Source of the DNA: Alphaproteobacteria bacterium
GTDB taxonomy: Bacteria; Pseudomonadota; Alphaproteobacteria; UBA6615
Assembly: GCA_017643325.1 (NCBI GenBank)
Contig: JAEPNS010000028.1
Location: 1 to 7,067 of the forward strand
Length of the DNA: 7,067 nt
Reading direction: 5' to 3'
Part shown: positions 1 through 5,484 of the stretch, piece by piece
Numbering within the stretch: position 1 is the stretch's first letter
How the letters are laid out: each line of letters starts with the position of its first letter
The notes under the pieces: model-generated
What the model was told of the DNA's origin: nothing
Databases searched by the model: none
Seen by the model: the letters and a program-made list of their open reading frames with translations, nothing else
Position numbers and translations under genes: made by a program

Positions 1-947
1 GCAATTGAGGCTTCGATTGCCGCCACGTCGATCATCTCGCGGGCATCCTCGTTGAGCACAAGGTGAGACGCTCGCGCACGCTGGAAGGGCCGGCGCGCCG
101 CGGACGGTGTCTCCAGGATGTCGGCGACGATCTCGCCGAGCTGCTGGCCGATACCAAACGGCTCGATCACCATTGCCGCCACCGCACCGCGGATCACGCT
201 GTCCTCGTCGGCAGCAAACAGCCGTAGCCTGTCGGCGGTTGCCTTCGCCGCGAGTGCCTCGACGGGGGCGTCGGGTAGCAGAGACCGGTCAAGCAGCAAC
301 ACGGTGTTTCGCGGATCCAGGTCCGAGATTGCCTCGTCGACGGCGTTTCGCTCGAGCGAGACCGCGAGCGGAACGAGTGCCAGGTCATGGCTGCGTGCGC
401 TTGCGCGGATTTCACGTAGCTGCTCGTCGATGTCACCGCGCGCCGGATCAGCGGCGACGGCGATTGTTTCCACCTCCGGCGCCACAAGCCGGATCAACGC
501 GAACTGGTCGTCATGGGTATCCGTTTCGGCGATGCCCGTCAGTCCCCGACGCCGATGGTTGTTGCTAAGTCGGGTAGCAGAGTCGAGGTCGAGGCCGGTC
601 CCCACGACCGGAATCCGCCGGCCGTGTTCCAGGGCCGCATCGATCGCAGGCTTGGTGATCGCCACAATGATGCGCGCACCGGCATCGGCGAATCCGCGAA
701 TCGTTTCCTCTGGTTTAGGGCTGCCGGGTCCGGATGGTCTGACGTGGATCGCGATGTTGCGGCCCGATACAAAACCCCGCGCGGCGAGACGGTCGCGCAT
801 ACCGTCAATGATGGCCTGGGTCTGCGCATCGAGGGAAATGGCCGCCACACCGATTAACGGCGGTGCATCTCCCTGGGCGAGCAAATCCTTTGCCGTCGCG
901 AAGAACAGCATCGTTATCGCCGCGGTCAGGCCGATGAGATGCTTCAT
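1..947 (-). CDS. ABC transporter substrate-binding protein, ABC_sub_bind/TrpX-like family (3' end beyond window)
   Basis: The reverse strand stays open from an ATG at 947 to the window edge, giving 315 residues without a stop. Residues 1-25 form a signal peptide (MKHLIGLTAAITMLFF core, likely cut after LLA), so the product should be periplasmic. The rest resembles the ABC_sub_bind (PF04392) two-lobe binding proteins. After the signal comes a beta strand (PLIGVAAISLD), then an ARIIVAITKPAIDAAL strand-helix near residue 91 and RIPVVGTGLD near 111. The C-terminal family pattern RGAVAAMVIEPFGIGQQLGE lies near 253-272, and SHLVLNEDAREMI near 294. Family members are usually about 320-330 residues, so the gene should end just outside the window unless it is fused to another domain. 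The ligand cannot be read from the sequence; relatives bind amino acids or other small solutes. It lies 58 bases downstream of tupA on the same strand with no terminator between, so it may be read through from the tup operon. No clear Shine-Dalgarno precedes the ATG; the signal peptide decides the start. Confidence 0.8.
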   Translation of the reverse strand, partial: MKHLIGLTAAITMLFFATAKDLLAQGDAPPLIGVAAISLDAQTQAIIDGMRDRLAARGFVSGRNIAIHVRPSGPGSPKPEETIRGFADAGARIIVAITKPAIDAALEHGRRIPVVGTGLDLDSATRLSNNHRRRGLTGIAETDTHDDQFALIRLVAPEVETIAVAADPARGDIDEQLREIRASARSHDLALVPLAVSLERNAVDEAISDLDPRNTVLLLDRSLLPDAPVEALAAKATADRLRLFAADEDSVIRGAVAAMVIEPFGIGQQLGEIVADILETPSAARRPFQRARASHLVLNEDAREMIDVAAIEASI

Positions 948-1005
948 TCGATACCGGTTTCTGCCCCAGTCCAGCCCGGGAGCCTGACGCGCGACCGGGT
1001 ATGCG

Positions 1006-1839
1006 TCAATCGCGGTGATTCCTGCGCACGTCAGCATTCGGGAAGAACAGTTGTTGCCCGTTGACCTGGAAGGCAGCGATGGCGGCCTGTCCGCGCGGAC
1101 CGGTCAGCCAGTCGATGAGAGCCTCGGCCTCCCGTGCGCGGATATGGCGGTGGCGCGCAGGATTCACCAGGAGGGCGCCGTAGGGATTGAAAAGCGGCGG
1201 ATCGCCCTCGAGCAGTACCTCCAGGCCGCCGCGGTTGCGGAAGCTCAGCCATGTCCCCCGGTCGGTGAGCGTGTAGGCGCCGAGCCCCGATGCGGTGTTG
1301 AGCGTCGCGCCCATGCCCGAGCCTGTCTCCTTGTACCAGCGCCCCGACGCCGCGGACGGGTCGACGCCGCTCAGGCCCCAAAGCCGGCGCTCGGCCTTGT
1401 GGGTGCCGCTGTCGTCACCGCGCGAGACGAAGTCCGCCCCGTGCGCCGCAATTCGCGCCAGCGCCGCGGGTGCCTCGGTCATACCGCGGATCGCCGCAGG
1501 GTCGTCCGGGGGGCCGACGATCACGAAGTCGTTGAACATAACGTCGCGCCGGAAGGCCCCGTATCCACCGGCGACGAACGCGTCCTCGTCGGGACGCGAG
1601 TGGACCAGCAGCACGTCGGCGTCGCCCTGGCGCCCGAGGTTCAGGGCTGCGCCGGTTCCGACCGCAACGACGCGCACGGCGATGCCGGTGTCCTCCGTGA
1701 AGCGCGGCAGGATGTCGCCTAGCAGCCCGGAGTTCTCGGTCGAGGTCGTCGAGGCGAGTGTGATCGGCCCGGACTGGGCGAAACCCGCACTGGTGGCGAG
1801 GAGGAGCGCGAGCAAGGTTGCCGTGATCCGCCTCACCAC
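1006..1839 (-). CDS. tupA: Tungstate ABC transporter, periplasmic substrate-binding protein TupA
   Basis: This 277-residue protein captures tungstate in the periplasm and hands it to TupBC. Residues 1-22 are a signal peptide (RRITATLLALLLATSAGFA, probable cut after AFA or FAQ). The mature part starts with the TupA oxyanion motif TTSTENSGLL, near residues 30-39. Other family blocks follow: GTGAAL, GDADVLLVHSRP, VMFNDFVIVGPPDDPA, SRGDDSGTHKAE, WYKETGSGMG and NTASGLGAYTLTDRGTW. Together these are typical of TupA and differ from ModA, so tungstate is the likely substrate. The start is one of two tandem GTG codons (1839 and 1836), 7 bases or more after a purine-rich GGGGGAA. It overlaps the tupC stop (1833-1835), which indicates translational coupling. 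Here the binding protein is the last gene of the transporter operon rather than the first. Tungsten-specific versus dual specificity cannot be settled from sequence alone. Confidence 0.93.
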   Translation of the reverse strand: MVRRITATLLALLLATSAGFAQSGPITLASTTSTENSGLLGDILPRFTEDTGIAVRVVAVGTGAALNLGRQGDADVLLVHSRPDEDAFVAGGYGAFRRDVMFNDFVIVGPPDDPAAIRGMTEAPAALARIAAHGADFVSRGDDSGTHKAERRLWGLSGVDPSAASGRWYKETGSGMGATLNTASGLGAYTLTDRGTWLSFRNRGGLEVLLEGDPPLFNPYGALLVNPARHRHIRAREAEALIDWLTGPRGQAAIAAFQVNGQQLFFPNADVRRNHRD

Positions 1840-2561
1840 AGCAGTTCCCCCGCGACGAACGCACGAGCCTCCGCGGAGGAAGGGTGTTCAAAGAAACGGT
1901 CTGCCGCGCCGAACTCGACGACCCGGCCCTTGTGCAGGAACAGCACGTCGTCGGCGATCCGACGCGCCTGGCCGAGGTCGTGGGTGGACATCACTACGGT
2001 GGTGCCCGCCGCGTGGAAGCCGCCGATCAGGGTTTCCACCGCCCGGGTGGCAGCGGGGTCGAGACTGGCGGTGGGCTCGTCCAGGAACAGGATCTCGGGC
2101 TCCGTCGCCCAGGCCCGGGCAAGTGCGAGGCGCTGCTGCTCTCCGCCGGACATCAGCCGGGCCGGGCGGTGCGCGAGGTCGGACAGGCCCGCCATCGCCA
2201 GCGCGGCTCGTGCGCGTTCGCGGCCTTCGTCGCGTGGCACCCCGCGGACCTTCAGCGCATGGGTCAGGTTCCCGAGTGCCGAGCGCCGCAGCATCACCGG
2301 CCGCTGGAAGACCATCGCCTGCCTGCGGATGACGCGTTCGCGCGTGCCCGCGCCGCGCCAGACGATGTCTCCGGAGCTTGGCGCGAGGAGCCCGTGGGCG
2401 AGACGCAGCAGGAGGCTCTTTCCAGCGCCATTGGGGCCGAGGATCACAGTGCGCCGCCCGCCGGCCAGCGTCAGGTCGATGTCGTGCAGCAGCCGGGTGC
2501 CGTCGGCCTCGTAGACGACGCGACGGAACTCCAGCGGCAGGATGGTCTGTCGTGTGCTCAT
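1833..2561 (-). CDS. tupC: Tungstate ABC transporter, ATP-binding protein TupC
   Basis: This is the cytoplasmic ATPase that powers tungstate import, 242 residues long. All nucleotide-binding motifs are intact: Walker A GPNGAGKS (42-49), Q-loop glutamine at 86 (MVFQRP), signature MSGGEQQR (137-144), Walker B ILFLDEP (157-163), D-loop SLD (166-168) and the switch histidine at 194 (STHD). It is a single short ATPase domain with no added regulatory domain such as the TOBE/MOP domain found in ModC, which agrees with TupC. The ATG at 2561 lies 10 bases after the tupB stop and has no good Shine-Dalgarno, so translation is probably coupled to tupB. Another ATG at 2575 is out of frame and stops after five codons. 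The 3' end overlaps the start of tupA. The identity as a tungstate rather than another oxyanion ATPase rests mainly on the TupA and TupB neighbours. Confidence 0.93.
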   Translation of the reverse strand: MSTRQTILPLEFRRVVYEADGTRLLHDIDLTLAGGRRTVILGPNGAGKSLLLRLAHGLLAPSSGDIVWRGAGTRERVIRRQAMVFQRPVMLRRSALGNLTHALKVRGVPRDEGRERARAALAMAGLSDLAHRPARLMSGGEQQRLALARAWATEPEILFLDEPTASLDPAATRAVETLIGGFHAAGTTVVMSTHDLGQARRIADDVLFLHKGRVVEFGAADRFFEHPSSAEARAFVAGELLW

Positions 2562-2571
2562 GACGGCGCGC

Positions 2572-3282
2572 TCATGCGAGCGCCGCCTTGCGGCCCGCCC
2601 AGCCGTTCACCAGTTCGACCACGGCGTTGACGACCAGCGCGATGGTCAGCAGGACGAATCCCAGCGCCAGTGCCGTGGCGAGGTTGCCCTTGGATGTCTC
2701 CAGCGCGATGGCTGTGGTCATAACGCGGGTCGCATGGTCGATGTTGCCGCCGACAATCATCACCGCGCCGACCTCCGCGATGGCCCGCCCGAAGCCGGCG
2801 AGCACCGCCGTCGCGAGCGAGAAGCGCGCGTCGTAGATCAGCGTGCCCAAGCGCGCCGTCGGGCTTGCGTCGAGGGAGTGCAGGTGTTCTCCGTACTCGC
2901 GCCACAGGTCGGCGACGATCTGGCGAGTGAGCGCCGCGACGATGGGTGTGACCAGCAGCGCCTGGGCGATGATCATAGCCGTCGGCGTGAACAGCAGGCC
3001 GAGCACGCCGAGCGGGCCCGCGCGCGACAGCATCAGGAACACCAGCAGGCCGACAACGACCGGCGGCAGGCCCATGAAGGTGTTGAGCAGCAGCGAGACG
3101 GCGCCGCGCCCGGGGAACTTGAACAATGCCACCGCCGCGCCGAGCGGGAAGCCGATCACGCAGGCGATGAGGACGGCGGTCAGGCTGACGCGCAGGGACA
3201 GCCCGATGATCTCGAGCAGGTCCGCGTCGAACCCGGCGAGCAGCGTGCCCGCCTCCGCGATGGCTTGTCCAAGAGTGTTCAT
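2572..3282 (-). CDS. tupB: Tungstate ABC transporter, permease TupB
   Basis: This is the membrane-spanning permease of the tungstate importer, 236 residues. Hydrophobic segments are visible near residues 25-53, 62-86, 92-118, 155-180 and 197-224, as expected for a five- to six-helix importer permease. The cytoplasmic coupling (EAA) loop is clear near 160-181 (LAGFGRAIAEVGAVMIVGGN). The block GLPPVVVGLLVFLMLSRAGP (71-90) is typical of TupB and related sulfate/molybdate-class permeases. It is the first gene of the minus-strand operon tupB-tupC-tupA and lies divergent from fdhD. The ATG at 3282 is preceded by an A-rich stretch without a recognisable Shine-Dalgarno. Upstream lie a possible operator (3345-3368) and A/T-rich DNA suited to a promoter, although no convincing -35/-10 pair stands out. 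Confidence 0.93.
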   Translation of the reverse strand: MNTLGQAIAEAGTLLAGFDADLLEIIGLSLRVSLTAVLIACVIGFPLGAAVALFKFPGRGAVSLLLNTFMGLPPVVVGLLVFLMLSRAGPLGVLGLLFTPTAMIIAQALLVTPIVAALTRQIVADLWREYGEHLHSLDASPTARLGTLIYDARFSLATAVLAGFGRAIAEVGAVMIVGGNIDHATRVMTTAIALETSKGNLATALALGFVLLTIALVVNAVVELVNGWAGRKAALA

Positions 3283-3344
3283 TTTTGTGTTTTCAGGCGC
3301 AAAAAATACGTAACCGACTGAGAATACGAAGCAAAAGCACTATG

Positions 3345-3368
3345 TGGACATATCGCAGCGTATGTCCA
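3345..3368. promoter_or_regulatory. Possible operator: 8-8-8 inverted repeat upstream of tupB
   Basis: A perfect inverted repeat has arms TGGACATA (3345-3352) and TATGTCCA (3361-3368) around an 8-base spacer. An overlapping small dyad TATGT/ACATA occupies 3341-3352. The site is 63-86 bases before the tupB start codon and sits in the A/T-rich part of the divergent region. The architecture of 8-base arms with an 8-base spacer resembles ModE-type metal-responsive operators, but the arm sequence is not the ModE consensus. A tungstate- or molybdate-responsive repressor is an inference from position only. Confidence 0.35.
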
Positions 3369-3386
3369 GCCGGTGGTGTACTCGGC

Positions 3387-3480
3387 TCGTCGTTCCCGCC
3401 CAGACAGGAACCCATAAACTCGGGCTGTCGGCCGGATCGACATCGGTGTGTATGGATGCCCGCCTTCGCAGGCATGACGA
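3387..3480. repeat. 94-bp palindromic intergenic repeat, copy 1
   Basis: Two 28-base arms, 3387-3414 and 3453-3480, are imperfect inverted repeats around a 38-base centre. The right arm itself folds: ATGCC at 3456-3460 pairs with GGCAT at 3471-3475, with loop CTTC. The arm family (TCGTC at the outer edge, CCGC near the hairpin, CCA at the inner edge) is a common dispersed intergenic repeat in Alphaproteobacteria. A second 94-bp copy in the opposite orientation lies at 6244-6337. Confidence 0.75.
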
Positions 3481-3510
3481 CGGGTGAAATTGAGACATTG
3501 CGCGTTGCCG

Positions 3511-3616
3511 AGCATCCTTCGAGACGCTCGCTTTGCGCGCCTCTCAGGATGAGGGATTGGTCTTGCCTCCACCTTCGCCTGAGGAGCCGCCGTCAGGCTG
3601 CGTCTCGAAGGATGCT
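3511..3616. repeat. Large palindromic repeat element with perfect 17-bp arms
   Basis: The arm AGCATCCTTCGAGACGC (3511-3527) is matched exactly in reverse complement at 3600-3616, enclosing 72 bases. The interior also shows partial symmetry: CTCTCAGGATGAGG against CCTTCGCCTGAGGAG. The unit carries the CTCAGGATGAGGG box (3543-3555) found again at 6178-6190. It ends 35 bases before the fdhD ATG, and its right arm overlaps a possible upstream TTG start of fdhD, which argues against that start. It could fold in RNA into a long stem before fdhD. Confidence 0.75.
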
Positions 3617-3651
3617 TGGGCGCGCAGGTCCGTTGTTCTAACCTCCCGGCC

Positions 3652-4512
3652 ATGCCCGCCAAGACGATCACGCCCGACCCCGACGACCCGCGGCTGACCG
3701 AACCCGTCACCGGCATCGATCAGGACGGCAACCCGGTCGAGTCCCGCGTTGTGGTCGAGCGGCCGCTGACACTTTTTCTCAACGGCCAGGAGATCGTCAC
3801 CATGATGACCATCGGCGACCGGCCGGACTGGCTCGCCGTCGGCTATCTCGCCAACCAGAACATGCTGCTGCCCGACGACGATATCACGGGTGTCGATTAT
3901 GACGACGACCTCGGTGTGGTGGTCGTGCGTACCGACCGGGAGACCGACTACGAGGTGCGGCTGAAGAAGAAGACGCTCACCAGCGGCTGCGCCCAGGGCA
4001 CGGTGTTCGGCGACCTGATGGAATCGCTGGAGGGTGTGACGCTGAACCCCGACGCCCGGCTGCGCACCTCATGGCTGTATGCGCTGACCAAGGCAATCAA
4101 CACGACGCCGAGTCTCTACCTCGCCGCCGGGGCGATCCACGGCTGCGTGCTGTGCGAGGCGGACCGCCCGCTGGTCTACATGGAAGACGTCGGCCGCCAC
4201 AACGCCGTCGACAAGATCGCCGGCTACATGCGCCTTAACGAGGTGCGGACCGACGACAAGATTTTCTACACGACCGGGCGGCTGACCTCGGAGATGGTCA
4301 TCAAGACCGTCCATATGGGCATCCCGATTCTGGTCTCGCGCTCGGGCTTCACCGCCTGGGGCGTCGAGCTGGCCCGCGAGGCGGGCCTGACCCTCATCGG
4401 CCGCGCGCGCGGCAAACGCTTCCTCGCGCTGGCGGGCGAGGACCGGATTGTATTCGATGCCGACGCGGAGGAAGACGCCCCGCCCGACGTGTCGCGAAAG
4501 GGTGCAGCTTGA
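3652..4512 (+). CDS. fdhD: Formate dehydrogenase accessory sulfurtransferase FdhD
   Basis: FdhD takes sulfur from a cysteine desulfurase and transfers it to the metal of the bis-MGD cofactor, which makes formate dehydrogenase active. It acts in the cytoplasm. The protein has 286 residues, close to the usual family size. Recognisable blocks are RPLTLFLNGQEIVTMM (37-52), DWLAVGYL (59-66), the catalytic-loop region TSGCAQGTVFG (110-120), the strongly conserved EDVGRHNAVDK (178-188), and YTTGRLTSEMVIK followed by GIPILVSRSGFTAWGVELA. The loop holds only one cysteine (Cys113). The second cysteine of the E. coli GCGVCG motif is replaced by glycine (Gly116), while an additional CVLC pair appears at 165-168. 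The ATG at 3652 was chosen because the only upstream option, TTG at 3616, lies in a repeat element. No clear Shine-Dalgarno is seen. The stop overlaps the mobA start, so the two genes are co-transcribed. Confidence 0.94.
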   Translation: MPAKTITPDPDDPRLTEPVTGIDQDGNPVESRVVVERPLTLFLNGQEIVTMMTIGDRPDWLAVGYLANQNMLLPDDDITGVDYDDDLGVVVVRTDRETDYEVRLKKKTLTSGCAQGTVFGDLMESLEGVTLNPDARLRTSWLYALTKAINTTPSLYLAAGAIHGCVLCEADRPLVYMEDVGRHNAVDKIAGYMRLNEVRTDDKIFYTTGRLTSEMVIKTVHMGIPILVSRSGFTAWGVELAREAGLTLIGRARGKRFLALAGEDRIVFDADAEEDAPPDVSRKGAA

Positions 4513-5135
4513 ATATCCTCGGCGTCATCCTCGCGGGTGGGCAGGCGCGGCGACTGGGGGGTGGCGACAAGGCGCTGAAGGAACTCGGCGGCCGACCGAT
4601 GCTGACGCACGCCATCGAACGGCTCGCACCGCAGGTGGGGCAGGTCGTGGTCAACGCGAACGGCGATCCGGCGCGGTTCGATTCGTTCCGTGTGCCGGTG
4701 ATCGCGGATACGGTCGAGGGTTTTGTCGGGCCGCTCGCGGGCGTGCTGGCAGGGATGGAGTGGGCGCTGGTGAACGCGCCCGAATACGATTGGATAGCAA
4801 CCGTGGCCACCGATGCGCCATTCTTTCCTGAAGACCTCGTTGCACGTCTCGCGGAGGCCGTCGCGGACGATGCCGCCGACCTGGCCTGCGCCGAATCGAA
4901 CGGGCGTGCGCACCCGGTGTTCGGCTTCTGGCCGGTGAGCCTGGCGGGCGACCTGCGCTGCGCGCTGGTCGACGAGAAGGTGCGCAAGGTGGACGCCTGG
5001 ACGAAACGGTTCCGGTTGGCGCGGGTACAGTTTCCTATCGAAAACGTGGACCCGTTTTTCAACATCAACCGGCCCGAGGACATGGCCGAGGCGGCGGCGC
5101 TTTTCACATCTGCGAAAACTGCAACGAAAGTATGA
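4509..5135 (+). CDS. mobA: Molybdenum cofactor guanylyltransferase MobA
   Basis: MobA transfers GMP from GTP to molybdopterin, producing the guanine dinucleotide cofactor that formate dehydrogenases bind as a pair. It is a 208-residue soluble Rossmann-type nucleotidyltransferase, slightly longer than E. coli MobA. The GTP-binding signature LAGGQARRLGGGDKAL is at residues 8-23. GPLAGVLAGM follows at 74-83. The metal-binding aspartate is probably Asp102 in ATDAPFFP, where many relatives have CDMP. HPVFGFWP is at 135-142 and the closing NINRPEDM block is near the C-terminus. The start is TTG at 4509, whose last two bases belong to the fdhD stop (TTGA overlap), with AAAGGG just upstream as a weak ribosome site. 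This indicates coupled translation with FdhD, and both proteins act on the same cofactor. The TTG start rests on the GTP signature beginning at residue 8, which leaves no room for a later start. Confidence 0.93.
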   Translation: MNILGVILAGGQARRLGGGDKALKELGGRPMLTHAIERLAPQVGQVVVNANGDPARFDSFRVPVIADTVEGFVGPLAGVLAGMEWALVNAPEYDWIATVATDAPFFPEDLVARLAEAVADDAADLACAESNGRAHPVFGFWPVSLAGDLRCALVDEKVRKVDAWTKRFRLARVQFPIENVDPFFNINRPEDMAEAAALFTSAKTATKV

Positions 5136-5142
5136 ATGTGAT

Positions 5143-5171
5143 TTGACTCTCGCCGCGAGACGCTTTTATAT
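5143..5171 (+). promoter_or_regulatory. Candidate sigma-70 type promoter downstream of mobA
   Basis: TTGACT (5143-5148) and TTATAT (5166-5171) are separated by 17 bases, which is close to the bacterial housekeeping consensus and the best such match I found in the window. It begins 8 bases after the mobA stop. Transcription would start near 5178, leading into hairpins and ending at the terminator at 5364-5400. Confidence 0.55.
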
Positions 5172-5177
5172 CGCGCT

Positions 5178-5400
5178 CCAATTGGCGACGGGGACAACTC
5201 CGCGCCGCACACCGACCGCACATAACCTGGCGGTGTGCAGTACGGCCCGAGGGAGGGGAGGAGAGTGGAGCAACGGCGGTCCGGCGCTTGCGCGGGATCA
5301 GCGGGAAAGAGGGGGAACAAGAAGACGACCTGCCCGTAGAAAATGCTCTGTCTTGGATCTGAGGGGACCGGTTGCGGATATCGCGCCGGCCCTTTTTCTT
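5178..5400 (+). ncRNA. Candidate structured small RNA, about 220 nt
   Basis: A transcript from the promoter at 5143-5171 to the terminator at 5364-5400 would carry several good helices. Hairpin 1 (5184-5206) pairs GGCG and CGGGG with CTCCG and CGCC around an ACAA tetraloop, with one bulged A. Hairpin 2 starts at the next base: GCACACCG (5207-5214) pairs perfectly with CGGTGTGC (5231-5238). TACGG (5241-5245) can pair with CCGTA (5334-5338), and a small CTTG-loop hairpin lies at 5281-5296. A purine-rich run (5249-5263) stays unpaired. It does not match what I know of 6S, SRP, tmRNA or RNase P RNA. It could instead be the long 3' end of the fdhD-mobA message, a leader for a tiny peptide, or a leftover of a lost gene. 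The RNA identity is inferred from structure only. Confidence 0.4.
5364..5400 (+). terminator. Intrinsic terminator after mobA / candidate RNA
   Basis: GGG (5364-5366) pairs with CCC (5390-5392), CCGG (5368-5371) with CCGG (5386-5389), and GCG (5374-5376) with CGC (5382-5384), around loop GATAT. A bulged A and a T complete the stem. Seven T out of eight bases follow (TTTTTCTT). This is a strong rho-independent terminator for plus-strand transcription of fdhD-mobA and of any RNA starting at 5143-5171. Confidence 0.8.
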
Positions 5401-5484
5401 TGCGCGGTTGGTTGGAACCCCGTCTGTCGGCGCGCTCCCGGTCTCCGCAGGAATGACGAATAGGGGTGTGGCTCCCGCCGCCCG

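Larger units (their letters stand above)
3283..3651. other. Divergent intergenic region between tupB and fdhD
   Basis: These 369 bases hold no credible gene. The tupB-proximal part (3283-3386) is much richer in A and T than its surroundings and contains an inverted repeat that may be an operator. The fdhD-proximal part is almost filled by two palindromic repeat elements (3387-3480 and 3511-3616). Little unique sequence (3617-3651) is left directly before fdhD. Short frames here, such as one on the minus strand whose translation begins MPAKAGIHTH, are translations of the repeats and not genes. Confidence 0.8.
5136..5484. other. Intergenic region between mobA and the cupin gene
   Basis: These 349 bases between convergent genes contain no convincing protein gene. 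The left two thirds contain a promoter-like pair, adjacent hairpins and a terminator, described separately as a candidate RNA gene. The right part (about 5432-5459) ends in CGCAGGAATGACGA, a decayed half copy of the same 28-base repeat arm found at 3453-3480 and 6310-6337. A longer plus-strand frame across the region (5143-5463) has no family resemblance and runs through the hairpins and terminator. Confidence 0.6.

Noticed and set aside
118..987. Long plus-strand open frame of 289 codons
   Set aside because: It is antisense to the binding-protein gene. Its translation is serine/arginine/alanine rich without family motifs, while the minus strand encodes a signal peptide and clear family blocks.
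1295..3321. Several long plus-strand frames opposite tupA, tupC and tupB
   Set aside because: All are shadows of GC-rich genes. The minus-strand products show full TupA, TupB and TupC motifs and the plus-strand translations show none.
3293..3475. Minus-strand small frame beginning MPAKAGIHTH
   Set aside because: Such translations are a known by-product of the dispersed intergenic repeat occupying 3387-3480.
3387..3480. CRISPR-like repeats
   Set aside because: The 28-base arms occur as inverted pairs rather than a direct array with regular spacers.
3490..3518. TTGAGA, 17 bases, CATCCT as an fdhD promoter
   Set aside because: The -10 match is poor and lies in the repeat arm. I could not prefer it over chance.
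3616..3651. Upstream TTG start for fdhD adding 12 residues
   Set aside because: The TTG begins on the last base of a palindromic repeat arm, and the added residues do not resemble FdhD. ATG at 3652 gives a normal length.
4266..5320. Long minus-strand frames opposite fdhD and mobA
   Set aside because: Low-complexity arginine/serine/proline translations antisense to genes with intact catalytic motifs.
5178..5400. 6S, SRP, tmRNA or RNase P RNA as identity of the candidate RNA
   Set aside because: No long rod with a central bubble (6S), no GGAA/GCAGCA-type SRP tip, no tRNA-like ends, and no RNase P core motifs were seen.
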